From NCBI GenBank assembly GCA_951813525.2, contig CATOTJ020000003.1, positions 62,001 through 126,000 of the forward strand: a stretch of 64,000 nt of DNA. The letters run 5' to 3'. The notes under the pieces were generated by a model. The model did no database searches, was not told the origin of the DNA, and saw only the letters and a program-made list of their open reading frames with translations. The DNA is from Thermohalobaculum sp951813525. Its GTDB lineage: Bacteria; Pseudomonadota; Alphaproteobacteria; Rhodobacterales; Rhodobacteraceae. Made by a program: the position numbers and the translations under genes. This document shows, one piece after another, positions 56,273-64,000 of this stretch; the stretch's first letter is position 1; each line of letters opens with the position of its first letter.

Positions 56273-57418
56273 TCACTCGGCCGGAACGGATGCGGTTTTG
56301 CCGTCTTTCGGCTTGCGCTTGAAGAGGCGGACCAGACGGTTGATGCCTTCCATCAGGCCGCCGGGCAGGAAGATAACCACCAACATGAACATCACGCCGA
56401 TTGTCAGGTGCCAGCCGTCACCGACAAAGACCTGGGCGACCGAAACGAAGGCCTCCTGCAGGCCGCTGGGCAGGAACGAGAAGAACTCCATCAGATCGTT
56501 TTCGTTCTGTGCGGACAGGCGCGCCTCGGCGCCCTTGATGATGCCAGCGCCCAGGACCGGGCCCAGAAGGGTACCGGTGCCACCGAGAATGGTCATCAGG
56601 ACGACTTCGCCCGATGCGGTCCAGAACATCCGCTCGGCCCCCGCAAGCGGATCGGTGACAGCCATCAGGCCGCCAGCCAGGCCCGCATACATGCCCGAGA
56701 TGACGAAGGCGGCCAGGGTGTAGGGCTTGGTGTTGAGGCCGGTATAGTTCATGCGGTTCTGGTTCGACTTGACCGCGCGCAGCATCATCCCGAAGGGCGA
56801 GCGGAAAATGCGCATCGAAATGTAGAAACAGACGATCAGCACGACGGCGCAGAAATAGAAGCCGGGATAGCCCGTCATCGTGATCCCGAAGAGGTCCGAG
56901 GATGGCAGCACGGCGCCGTAGTCGCGCCCGAACACGGATGTGTCCAGCCAGCGCGGGTCGCTCTGGACCAGTTGCAGCCCGGTTTCACCATTGGTGATCG
57001 GCGTCAGAACAGAATAGGCCATCCGGTAGCTCATTTCCGCGAAGGCCAAAGTCAGGATCGAGAAGTAGATCCCGGACCGGCGCAACGACAGAAATCCGAT
57101 GATCAGCGCGAAGATGCCGCCCATGACGACCGCGAAGATGACGGCGGGGATCGGGTTCATCGAAAAGAGCTTGAAGGTCCAGACGGCGGTGTAGGAGCCG
57201 ACACCGAGGAAGGCCGCGTGACCGAAGGAGAGGTATCCCGTCAGGCCGAAGAGGATGTTGAAGCCGATCGCAAAGATCCCGAAGATCGCGAACTTCTGCA
57301 GAATATCCGGATAGGACAGACCGAAAGGTTGCAGGATGAACGGACCCGCCAGCACTGCGGCGGCAAAGCCCAGCAGCAGCAACAGATCGAGCGTCGGATT
57401 TGCTTTGGATTTGGTCAT
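56273..57418 (-). CDS. livM: Branched-chain-type ABC permease LivM
   Basis: A 381-residue inner-membrane permease with about ten helices. The LivM-type segments GLTGYLSFGHAAFLGVG, LRRSGIYFSILTLAFAEM and GTGTLLGPVLGAGI are present. It starts 3 bp after livH. The substrate may be a branched-chain amino acid, a short amide or another small amino compound; the permease does not decide. Confidence 0.9.
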   Translation of the reverse strand: MTKSKANPTLDLLLLLGFAAAVLAGPFILQPFGLSYPDILQKFAIFGIFAIGFNILFGLTGYLSFGHAAFLGVGSYTAVWTFKLFSMNPIPAVIFAVVMGGIFALIIGFLSLRRSGIYFSILTLAFAEMSYRMAYSVLTPITNGETGLQLVQSDPRWLDTSVFGRDYGAVLPSSDLFGITMTGYPGFYFCAVVLIVCFYISMRIFRSPFGMMLRAVKSNQNRMNYTGLNTKPYTLAAFVISGMYAGLAGGLMAVTDPLAGAERMFWTASGEVVLMTILGGTGTLLGPVLGAGIIKGAEARLSAQNENDLMEFFSFLPSGLQEAFVSVAQVFVGDGWHLTIGVMFMLVVIFLPGGLMEGINRLVRLFKRKPKDGKTASVPAE

Positions 57419-57421
57419 GGG

Positions 57422-58501
57422 TCAGGTCTCCATCACGCCCTTGCGGCCCATCAGGCCACGCGGCCGGACCAGCAGGATGATCATGGCGATGAGATAGATG
57501 ATGATCTGGTCGATCCCGATGATCAGGTTCATCAGCAGCTCGAAGCGCAGAAATTCGGGAATGACGCTGATCACCGCATCCTTGAGTTCGGTCATTGACG
57601 CGAAGGATTGGACAATGCCCAGCAGGAAGCCGGCAGCGACCGCGCCGCCCAAGGACCCCATTCCGCCGACGACCACCACAACGAAGCTGAGGACCAGGAA
57701 GTCCATTCCCATGTGATAGTCGGGCGGCAATATCGGGGTGTACATGACCCCCGCCAGACCCGCGACGACCGCGGCGATGCCGAAGACGGTGGTGAACCGC
57801 CGGTCGATGTTGATCCCCAGCAGACCCACGGTTTCGCGGTCGGCCATACCGGCGCGCACGACCATGCCGTAGGTCGTGAATTGCAGGAACCCGAAGACCG
57901 ACGCGATCACCAGCAGCGAGAAGACGAAATAGACGAACCGCCAGGCCGGGTATGGAATGGCACCCGCGTCAAATCCCATCATGACGCCGAAGTCGATCAT
58001 GCCGGTCGCGATCTCGGGCGCCGATTGCGGGATCGGGTTGGCGCCGTAAAATTTCTTGATGATTTCGCCCAGAACGATCGCCAGGCCGAAGGTGACAAGG
58101 ATCTGCTCGGCGTGCGGGCGCTTGTAAAAGTATCGGATCAGCCCCCGTTCCATGATGATGCCCAGCACCAGCATGACGGGAATCGCGATCACGATCGAGA
58201 CGGGGACCGAATACTCGATCATCAGCTTACCGAAATCGCCGAACCACGATTCCACGAAAGGTGTTCTAATCTCGGTCGGAGAGCCCCAGGCAGTCAGGTT
58301 CTCGTGATCCAACACGACCTGGTCCAGGCCCAGAACAACATTGACGGTCACGGCAACGAAGGCGCCCAGCATGAACAGCGCACCATGGGCGAAGTTCACG
58401 ACACCCAGCGTTCCGAAGATAATAGTCAGGCCCAGCGCGATCAGCGCATAGGCACCGCCTTTGTCCAGGCCATTGATCAGTTGCAGAAGGATCTGGTCCA
58501 T
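57422..58501 (-). CDS. livH: Branched-chain-type ABC permease LivH
   Basis: A 359-residue inner-membrane permease. GLDKGGAYALIALGLTIIFG and VNFAHGALFMLGA open the protein; GGMGSLGGAVAAGFLLG is the conserved loop. An insertion of about 45 residues after the second helix region (LTAWGSPTEIRTPFVESWFGD) makes it longer than E. coli LivH (308). It follows a stem-loop behind the binding-protein gene. Confidence 0.9.
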   Translation of the reverse strand: MDQILLQLINGLDKGGAYALIALGLTIIFGTLGVVNFAHGALFMLGAFVAVTVNVVLGLDQVVLDHENLTAWGSPTEIRTPFVESWFGDFGKLMIEYSVPVSIVIAIPVMLVLGIIMERGLIRYFYKRPHAEQILVTFGLAIVLGEIIKKFYGANPIPQSAPEIATGMIDFGVMMGFDAGAIPYPAWRFVYFVFSLLVIASVFGFLQFTTYGMVVRAGMADRETVGLLGINIDRRFTTVFGIAAVVAGLAGVMYTPILPPDYHMGMDFLVLSFVVVVVGGMGSLGGAVAAGFLLGIVQSFASMTELKDAVISVIPEFLRFELLMNLIIGIDQIIIYLIAMIILLVRPRGLMGRKGVMET

Positions 58502-58523
58502 TGCCCACTCCGAATTTGAAAAG

Positions 58524-58545
58524 CCGGCACCCGGTGGGGTGCCGG
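58524..58545 (-). promoter_or_regulatory. Stem-loop with T-run between binding protein and livH
   Basis: A perfect 9-bp stem, CCGGCACCC/GGGTGCCGG, with a 4-base loop. On the minus strand it is followed by CTTTTC, an intrinsic-terminator form. Partial read-through would give more binding protein than permease. Confidence 0.7.
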
Positions 58546-58564
58546 TTATGTCTGCGGCGTCAGA

Positions 58565-59905
58565 TCAGGCGCCGTTGTTGTACGGGCCGAGTTCGCCGCC
58601 CAGCAGCTGATGCGAGTACATCACATCCCAGGCCGGAGTTTCTTCGACGACGGTCAGCAGATCGAACTTGGACGCCGGGTTTTCGTTGCCCTGCACGACC
58701 AGAACGTTCTTGAAGCACTGGTGGTCCGACGCACGATAAAGCGTCTTGCCGTTGCCCATGCCGTCGAAGACAAAGCCTTCCAGGGCTGCTCCAACCGCGG
58801 ACGGCATGAAGGTGCCAGCGCGCTGACAGGCATCTGCATAAAGCAGCGTCTGGCAGTAGCAGGTATGTGCGGCCTGCGACGGCGGGAAGCCGTATTTCTG
58901 ACCGAACGACTTGACGAACGCCTTCGAGCCTTCGTCCTGCAGCGACCAGTTCCAGTTGGTCGAGCCGAAGATGCCCTTGATGTTTTCGCCCGCGCCCTGT
59001 GCCATCAGACGGCTGAACAGCGGCACGACGACCTGGAAGTCCTTGCCGTTGACCTGCTTGTCGCGCATGCCGAACTGGACCGCCTGGGTCAGCGAGTTGA
59101 CCATGTCCCGGCCATAGTGGTTCAGGACCAGAACGTCGGCGCCCGAGTTCAGGACCGGTGTCAGGTACTGCGAGAAGTCACCGGCGCCCAGCGGCGTACG
59201 GACAGCTTCCTGCGTTTTCCAGCCCAGATTCTCGGTGTACTTCTTGATCGAGCCTTCCTGCGACCAGCCCCAAGTGTAGTCGGCGGTCAGGTGATAGGCG
59301 ACGCGGTCGGTGCCCATGTTGTTCTTCAGCACCGGCGCCAGAGCTGCGCCCGACATTTCGGTGTTGAAGAAGTGCCGGAACCCGTTCGCCCGGCGATCCT
59401 TGCCGGTGGTGTCGTTCGAGTGGGTCAGACCGGCCATGAAGATGACGCCGGCATCCTGGCAGAGACCCTGGACAGCGATGGCAACGCCCGAGGACGAGCC
59501 GCCGGTGATCATCACCGCGCCGTCTTTTTCGATCATGCGCTTGGCGCTGGCGCGCGCGGCGTCCGATTTGGTCTGCGTATCGCCGGTGACGAACGCGACC
59601 TTCTTGCCGTTGATCCCTTCGCCTTTGAGTTCCTTGGACGAGAAGGTGTTCAGCATACCGCCGTCGCCTTCGCCGTTCAGGTGCTCGACGGCCAACTGAT
59701 AGGCGCGCAGCTCGTCCGCGCCCTCATCGGCATAGGCACCCGTCTGGGGCACGTTGAAGCCCAAGGTCACGGTGTCGCCTGTCGGCTCGTTCGTATAGCC
59801 GGCAGCCATGGCAGCACTGGTGAAGACCGTCGGCGCGGCGAGACCGGCGCCGATTGCGGCCGAGCCTTTCAGTAGGCCACGGCGGCTGAGTGTATTGTCG
59901 CTCAT
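58565..59905 (-). CDS. Liv-type ABC substrate-binding protein
   Basis: A 446-residue periplasmic protein of the type I periplasmic-binding (PF13458) fold. The N-terminus has a twin-arginine-like signal (LSRRGLLKGSAAIGAGLAAP), unusual for a binding protein but seen in Rhodobacterales. The fold starts at TVTLGFNVPQTG; ITGGSSSGVAIAVQ contributes to the ligand cleft. The ligand may be an amino acid, amide or urea-like compound. GGGAGAGAAAC precedes the ATG at 59905. It is first of five genes and divergent from the ScfR-like regulator. Confidence 0.88.
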   Translation of the reverse strand: MSDNTLSRRGLLKGSAAIGAGLAAPTVFTSAAMAAGYTNEPTGDTVTLGFNVPQTGAYADEGADELRAYQLAVEHLNGEGDGGMLNTFSSKELKGEGINGKKVAFVTGDTQTKSDAARASAKRMIEKDGAVMITGGSSSGVAIAVQGLCQDAGVIFMAGLTHSNDTTGKDRRANGFRHFFNTEMSGAALAPVLKNNMGTDRVAYHLTADYTWGWSQEGSIKKYTENLGWKTQEAVRTPLGAGDFSQYLTPVLNSGADVLVLNHYGRDMVNSLTQAVQFGMRDKQVNGKDFQVVVPLFSRLMAQGAGENIKGIFGSTNWNWSLQDEGSKAFVKSFGQKYGFPPSQAAHTCYCQTLLYADACQRAGTFMPSAVGAALEGFVFDGMGNGKTLYRASDHQCFKNVLVVQGNENPASKFDLLTVVEETPAWDVMYSHQLLGGELGPYNNGA

Positions 59906-60076
59906 GTTTCTCTCCCTGAGAGTTTCTGCTGTGAGACCGGCCCCGTCAGCAGTTCGCTGCCGATCTTGGACTTCTTCGTCCGTCAATGACCTTGCGGCAG
60001 TTCGGTCAATTTCTCAAGATCATACTGATATTGTTGAATTTTTCTGTCATTTTCTCTTCGCGTTAACTGCGCTTTT

Positions 60077-60102
60077 TGTCAATGATTGACATTGCAGTGC
60101 AA
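60077..60102. promoter_or_regulatory. Two adjacent palindromes upstream of the ScfR-like gene
   Basis: TGTCAATGATTGACA (60077-60091, perfect 7-1-7) is directly followed by TTGCAGTGCAA (60092-60102, perfect 5-1-5), in the AT-rich divergent region. The second resembles the TTTGCAAA-type boxes known for RamB/ScfR regulators. It fits autoregulation and possibly control of the transporter. Confidence 0.55.
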
Positions 60103-60132
60103 AAAATCGAGGCGCGGGGAAGGGTTAATCCG

Positions 60133-61446
60133 ATGGTAGACAGCGTCATTGGCACCAGGATCAGCGAGATGCGGCGCCGGATGGGGGTCACGCAGGCGGA
60201 GATGGCACGGCGAATTGGCATCTCGCCGAGTTATCTGAACCTGATCGAGCGCAACAAAAGGCGAATCGCGGGGACGTTGCTGCGCCGCACAGCCGAAGAG
60301 CTGGACGTACGGGTCGACGATCTGGACGGGGCGCCCGAACGGCGCCTGGCCGAGGCATTGACCGAAATCGCCCATTTGCCGACCCTGGACGGGTTGGGCG
60401 CACGGGCCGAGACCGTGCCCGAGTTGATCGCCCGGTTTCCAGGGTGGGCGCGGGCGACCGCAACGCTGGCCCGGTCGCAGCAATCGGCGCAGGAAACGGC
60501 GCGCGCGCTGTCGGACCGCCTGACACATGACCCCTTTCTGGGCGAGACGGTTCACCGGATGCTGACCCATGTGGCGGCAATCCGTTCGGCGGGCGAGATT
60601 TTGACCGAGTTTTCCGACCTTGAGGCCAGCCAACGCGCCGAATTCCACCGGATCGTACGGGACGGGTCCGAGAGATTGACTGAAACCGGCGAAGCCTTGG
60701 CCGCCTATTTCGACCGAACGGACGAGACGGAGGCCCGGCTGACGCCACTGGATGAAATCGAGGCGCTGTACGAAGCGCAAGGTAACCATTTTGCCGCGCT
60801 GGAGGCCGCGGAGGACGTCGACAGCGCGATCAATGGGATCTTGGCGGCAGCGCCGGAGATCGAAACGGATGCTGCCCGGCATAGGGCCGCCGATCGATTG
60901 CGTGATTATGCGAAGAATGCGCGGGCCATGCCAGCCGACCGGTTCGCGGCGGATGCCGCGAGGCTGCGCTGCGACATCGATCTGCTGGCAGAAGAATACC
61001 GCACCGGCGTCGATGCGGTGTGCCGCCGTCTGGCGACGCTGCCCGGCGCAAGCGGTCTGCCGCGCTGCGGTTATTTCCAGGCCAATGCGTCCGGCACGAT
61101 CATCGAGATGCTGGGCGTCGAGGGATTGTCCCTGCCCCGCTATGCCGCGACATGCCCGTTATGGGTACTGTTTCGCGCCCAGCAAATGCCGGGCCAGACA
61201 ATGTGCCAGCCGGTCGAGATGCCGACGGGCGCAGGATTTGTCTTTGTCGCGCGGGCCCGGTTGGTCGGGCCGCCGGGATTTGGGCAGGCCCGGCATTATG
61301 TGACCGATATGCTGGCGATGCCCGCAGCGGATGCAGGCGCGACGGTTTATGCATCGCGCCAGACGCCCGAGCCGGTCGGTCCCGCCTGCCGGATCTGCCC
61401 GCGCACCGAATGCCTGCACCGGGTCGCTGACCCTTTGGCCGGGTGA
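60133..61446 (+). CDS. XRE-family regulator, ScfR/RamB-like
   Basis: About 437 residues. An N-terminal XRE helix-turn-helix (IGTRISEMRRRMGVTQAEMARRIG, ISPSYLNLIERNKR) precedes a long helical domain and a C-terminal DUF2083-like part with CRICPRTECLHR, a cysteine cluster typical of short-chain-fatty-acyl regulators. Such proteins control acetate, propionate or glyoxylate metabolism in response to acyl-CoA. The start at 60133 after GGGGAAGGG is preferred; earlier starts at 60076 or 60082 would place the two palindromes inside the gene. It is divergent from the Liv operon. Confidence 0.8.
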   Translation: MVDSVIGTRISEMRRRMGVTQAEMARRIGISPSYLNLIERNKRRIAGTLLRRTAEELDVRVDDLDGAPERRLAEALTEIAHLPTLDGLGARAETVPELIARFPGWARATATLARSQQSAQETARALSDRLTHDPFLGETVHRMLTHVAAIRSAGEILTEFSDLEASQRAEFHRIVRDGSERLTETGEALAAYFDRTDETEARLTPLDEIEALYEAQGNHFAALEAAEDVDSAINGILAAAPEIETDAARHRAADRLRDYAKNARAMPADRFAADAARLRCDIDLLAEEYRTGVDAVCRRLATLPGASGLPRCGYFQANASGTIIEMLGVEGLSLPRYAATCPLWVLFRAQQMPGQTMCQPVEMPTGAGFVFVARARLVGPPGFGQARHYVTDMLAMPAADAGATVYASRQTPEPVGPACRICPRTECLHRVADPLAG

Positions 61447-61571
61447 TGCGCCGGATCGCCGATACCTGGGAGGGGACGGGGGGAGCCGGGGCGAGCCGGT
61501 AACTGGGCTATTGCCAGACCCTGCGATCTGGCCCTTACTGGTGGAAAAAGCGGCAGGGAGGGCCGCAGCGC

Positions 61572-61961
61572 ATGAAGAAGCGCGTCTTACTGGTCGAGGA
61601 CGAGGCGAATATCGTGGTCTCGCTGCGCTATTTGCTGACCCGTGCCGGATTTGAAGTGGACGTCGAGGAAAACGGCGCAACGGGGTTGGCGGCTGCATTG
61701 CAGAACCCGCCTGATGTGGCAATTCTGGACGTCATGCTGCCGGGATTGAACGGGTTCGAGATTTTGGATGCGCTGCGGGCAGATGCGCGGGGCGAGACGT
61801 TGCCGGTCCTTATGCTGACGGCAAAGGGACAGCGCGAAGACCGCGAGCGTGCCATTGCCGGTGGTGCCGACCGGTTTGTGACCAAGCCGTTTGCCAATGC
61901 CGACTTGGTCGCGGCTGTCCGCGAACTGGCGGCAAAGACCAGCCCTGCGGGTTCGCAATGA
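61572..61961 (+). CDS. Single-domain response regulator
   Basis: A 129-residue receiver domain without an output domain. The acidic pair is in LLVEDEAN, the phospho-acceptor Asp in VAILDVMLPG, Thr in LMLTAKG and Lys in VTKPF. It likely relays or buffers phosphate from the sensor kinase encoded two genes downstream. It overlaps the small membrane-protein gene by 4 bp. Confidence 0.88.
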   Translation: MKKRVLLVEDEANIVVSLRYLLTRAGFEVDVEENGATGLAAALQNPPDVAILDVMLPGLNGFEILDALRADARGETLPVLMLTAKGQREDRERAIAGGADRFVTKPFANADLVAAVRELAAKTSPAGSQ

Positions 61962-62215
61962 ACGACCGCGCCGGAAGTTATGTCCGGGCCCGAAAGACCC
62001 GCGACCGGGCGCTGGTATTGGTGGTGATCGGCCTCTTGCTGTTGATGCCGCCGGTGGCCGGGATCTTCCAGGTCGACGGCAAGCTGTTTTCGCTGCCCGG
62101 GACACTGATCTATCTGTTCGCGGTTTGGGCGTTGCTGATCCTGGGGGCGGTGCGGCTGGCGCGGGCTTTGGCCAACAGCGAAGACACCGAAGACACCGAG
62201 GGAGACCGCCGGTGA
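61958..62215 (+). CDS. Small two-helix membrane protein
   Basis: An 85-residue protein with helices at about 18-37 (LVLVVIGLLLLMPPVAGIF) and 46-66 (GTLIYLFAVWALLILGAVRL) and an acidic tail (NSEDTEDTEGD). The layout resembles the small subunits encoded next to solute:sodium symporters, here next to a symporter-type kinase. ATGA and GTGA overlaps lock it between the regulator and the kinase. Confidence 0.75.
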   Translation: MNDRAGSYVRARKTRDRALVLVVIGLLLLMPPVAGIFQVDGKLFSLPGTLIYLFAVWALLILGAVRLARALANSEDTEDTEGDRR

Positions 62216-64000
62216 AACTGTCTGGCGATATTCTTCTGATCGTCTGTTTCGCCTACGTGGCGCTGTTGTTTGCGATTGCCTTTTATGTCGACAATCGCAC
62301 GGCGCGCGGCAAGTTCACGTGGTTGCGCTCTCCGGTCGTCTACACGTTGTCGATCTCGGTCTATTGCACGGCATGGACCTTTTATGGCGCCGTCGGATCG
62401 GCGGCGCGCAATGGGCTGGAGTTCATCACGATCTATCTGGGGCCGACTTTGGTGTTTGTCGGCTGGTGGTTTTTGTTGCGCAAGCTTGTGCGGATCGGGC
62501 GGGCGCACAGGATTACGTCGATCGCCGATCTGATTTCGTCGCGTTATGGCAAAAGCCCCAGCCTGGCTGTGCTGGTCACGATGATCGCCGTGACCGCCAT
62601 CACGCCCTATATCGCCTTGCAACTGCAATCGGTGACGCGCAGCTATGAAGTCATCTCGGGCAGTGCGGACAGCACGACGACGGCCTTCTGGATTGCGGCC
62701 GGGCTGGCGCTGTTCGCGATCCTGTTCGGCACCCGAAATCTGGACGCGAACGAGCGCCACCACGGCGTTGTCGCGGCCATTGCGGTCGAGGCGATTGTCA
62801 AATTTCTGGCGTTGATCGCAGTCGGCATTTTCGTCGTCTTGTCGATGGGCGGATTGGGCGAGATTTTTGGCGATATCCCGGCAGAGGCGGTTTATGGCGG
62901 CGCCAACATCTTCGACGCGCGCTGGGTCGCGCTGACGTTTTTGTCGGCAACCGCGATCATCTGCCTGCCGCGGCAGTTTCAGGTCACCGTGGTCGAGAAT
63001 GTCGACGAGCGCCACCTGGCGACCGCTTCGTGGCTGTTTCCGCTTTATCTGTTCGGCATGTGCCTGTTCATCGTGCCGATCGCGATTGCGGGCGTAAAGC
63101 TGATGCCCGAAGGGTCGAACCCCGATCTTTACGTTCTGACGCTGCCGCTGTCGCAGGGTCGCGAAGAATTGGCGTTGCTGGCATTTTTGGGCGGGTTTTC
63201 ATCCGCCACGTCGATGGTGATTGTCGCCGCGATTGCGGTGTCGACGATGGTGTCGAACCATATTGTCATGCCGATCGCCCTGCGGATGATGGCGCCCGGG
63301 CAGGAAGTGTCGGGCGATGTGCGCAACCTGCTTCTGACCGCGCGGCGGGTTTCGATTGCGGCGGTGCTGGGACTGGGTTTCCTCTATTTCTGGATCTCGG
63401 GCGGGGACCAGCTGGCCCGGATCGGGCTGATTGCGTTTCTGGGGGTCGCGCAGTTTATGCCGAGCCTGATCGGCGGCATATTCTGGCGCGGCGCCACGCG
63501 GTTGGGCGCGTTGTCGGGTCTGATCATTGGCGGGGTCTTGTGGGCCTATACCCTGTTTCTGCCCAGCTTTGGCGGCGGATTGCTGCCGCCCGAGATGATC
63601 GAGCATGGCCCGATGGGGATCGCGGCGTTGCGCCCCTATCAGTTGTTCGGGCTGAGCGGGTTCGACCCCTTGATGCACGCTTTGATCTGGAGCCTGTCGG
63701 CGAATGTGCTGGCGTTTCTGGTCGTCTCGGTTCTGACCGAGCCGAACACGTTGGAGCGGCTGCAAAGCGCACAGTTTGTCGACATATTCCGGACAGGTGC
63801 GGGCGGCCCGGCCCAGTTCGACGCCGGCACTGCAAATTCAGAGGACCTCTTTATCCTGGCGCAGCGCATTCTGGGCGCTGACCCCGCGCGCGAGCTGTTT
63901 GAACAGTTGGCCCGGCGTCAGGGCCGGGCGACGGGTCTGCCCGCGCCGACCCAGGACATGATCACCCAGCTGGAGCGCGTTCTGGCCGGTTCGGTCGGCG
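62212..64000 (+). CDS. Solute:sodium-symporter sensor kinase, 3' end outside window
   Basis: The frame starts at a GTG overlapping the previous stop and is open to the window end (596 codons seen). It has about 12-13 helices of the SSS type: TAWTFYGAVGSAARNG, ISSRYGKSP, TPYIALQLQSVTRSYEV, GGFSSATSMVIVAAIAVSTMVSN. After about residue 510 it turns soluble (EDLFILAQRILG, LERVLAGSVG), entering the linker of CbrA/CrbS-type histidine kinases. The kinase core lies beyond the edge. Together with the receiver protein it resembles a CrbSR/acetate-switch-like system. A plain transporter would end earlier, so the kinase call is inferred from the linker and the receiver neighbour. Confidence 0.8.
   Translation, partial: MKLSGDILLIVCFAYVALLFAIAFYVDNRTARGKFTWLRSPVVYTLSISVYCTAWTFYGAVGSAARNGLEFITIYLGPTLVFVGWWFLLRKLVRIGRAHRITSIADLISSRYGKSPSLAVLVTMIAVTAITPYIALQLQSVTRSYEVISGSADSTTTAFWIAAGLALFAILFGTRNLDANERHHGVVAAIAVEAIVKFLALIAVGIFVVLSMGGLGEIFGDIPAEAVYGGANIFDARWVALTFLSATAIICLPRQFQVTVVENVDERHLATASWLFPLYLFGMCLFIVPIAIAGVKLMPEGSNPDLYVLTLPLSQGREELALLAFLGGFSSATSMVIVAAIAVSTMVSNHIVMPIALRMMAPGQEVSGDVRNLLLTARRVSIAAVLGLGFLYFWISGGDQLARIGLIAFLGVAQFMPSLIGGIFWRGATRLGALSGLIIGGVLWAYTLFLPSFGGGLLPPEMIEHGPMGIAALRPYQLFGLSGFDPLMHALIWSLSANVLAFLVVSVLTEPNTLERLQSAQFVDIFRTGAGGPAQFDAGTANSEDLFILAQRILGADPARELFEQLARRQGRATGLPAPTQDMITQLERVLAGSVG

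Noticed and set aside
55347..57598. Long plus-strand open frames opposite livF, livG, livM and livH
   Set aside because: They are antisense to genes with clear Walker and permease motifs.

Overview
The window reads as one contiguous, GC-rich chromosomal segment of an alphaproteobacterium, most likely a Rhodobacterales / marine Roseobacter-type organism. Supporting signs are a DUF1476 (zeta-type) F1-ATPase inhibitor, split PurS/PurQ/PurL, many TRAP and Liv-type transporters, an ScfR-like XRE regulator, a probable sulfolactate module and RTX proteins ending in the D-x-I-D-L/I-x-x-W-G module. No rRNA, CRISPR array or intact prophage is visible. One tRNA-Pro(TGG) and one decayed IS630-type transposase are present.

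Layout. (1) 0-3.1 kb: an edge-truncated FAD monooxygenase, an HpaR-like MarR regulator with a palindrome just upstream, and an HpaB-family oxygenase. (2) 3.2-9.7 kb: a CBS-GGDEF diguanylate cyclase, an SDR plus alpha/beta-hydrolase pair, recJ, a DUF4261-like protein and an SDR that has lost its catalytic Tyr and Lys. (3) 9.8-13.5 kb: an RTX trypsin-like protease, an acyl-CoA synthetase and the ATPase inhibitor. (4) 13.7-24.1 kb: purine genes purC, purS, purQ and purL, interleaved with DUF3592 membrane proteins, a ceramidase-like protein, a lipoprotein, a membrane class III cyclase, a Cys/Met-type PLP enzyme and an EamA transporter. (5) 24.2-27.4 kb: twin 316-residue RTX proteins, divergent from a DapA-fold aldolase lacking the canonical Tyr. 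(6) 27.5-32.4 kb: a PpiD-like chaperone and trpE, an IS scar, and a pentapeptide-repeat protein.

(7) 32.5-45.5 kb: eleven co-directional catabolic genes. They encode HyuA/HyuB-type hydantoinase/oxoprolinase subunits, a HisC-like aminotransferase, a maleate-isomerase-like protein, a D-2-hydroxyacid dehydrogenase, a cytoplasmic-type gamma-glutamyltransferase, a Gfo/Idh oxidoreductase, and then a VanB-type reductase, Rieske alpha and beta subunits and an SDR. I know of no described pathway with this combination. It is the best candidate here for an undescribed system. A TRAP transporter (45.7-48.7 kb) faces it.

(8) 49-53 kb: a GntR/HutC regulator divergent from a probable (R)-sulfolactate sulfo-lyase SuyAB and a ComC-like dehydrogenase, with a perfect 16-bp palindrome between regulator and suyA. 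(9) 53.2-54.5 kb: tRNA-Pro and two small uncharacterised proteins. (10) 54.7-59.9 kb: a complete Liv-type ABC transporter (substrate-binding protein, LivH, LivM, LivG, LivF). (11) 60-64 kb: the divergent ScfR-like regulator, then a response regulator, a small membrane protein and a Na+/solute-symporter-type sensor kinase that runs off the window. In both transporter operons the binding-protein gene is followed by a stem-loop before the permease genes, which would favour surplus binding protein.
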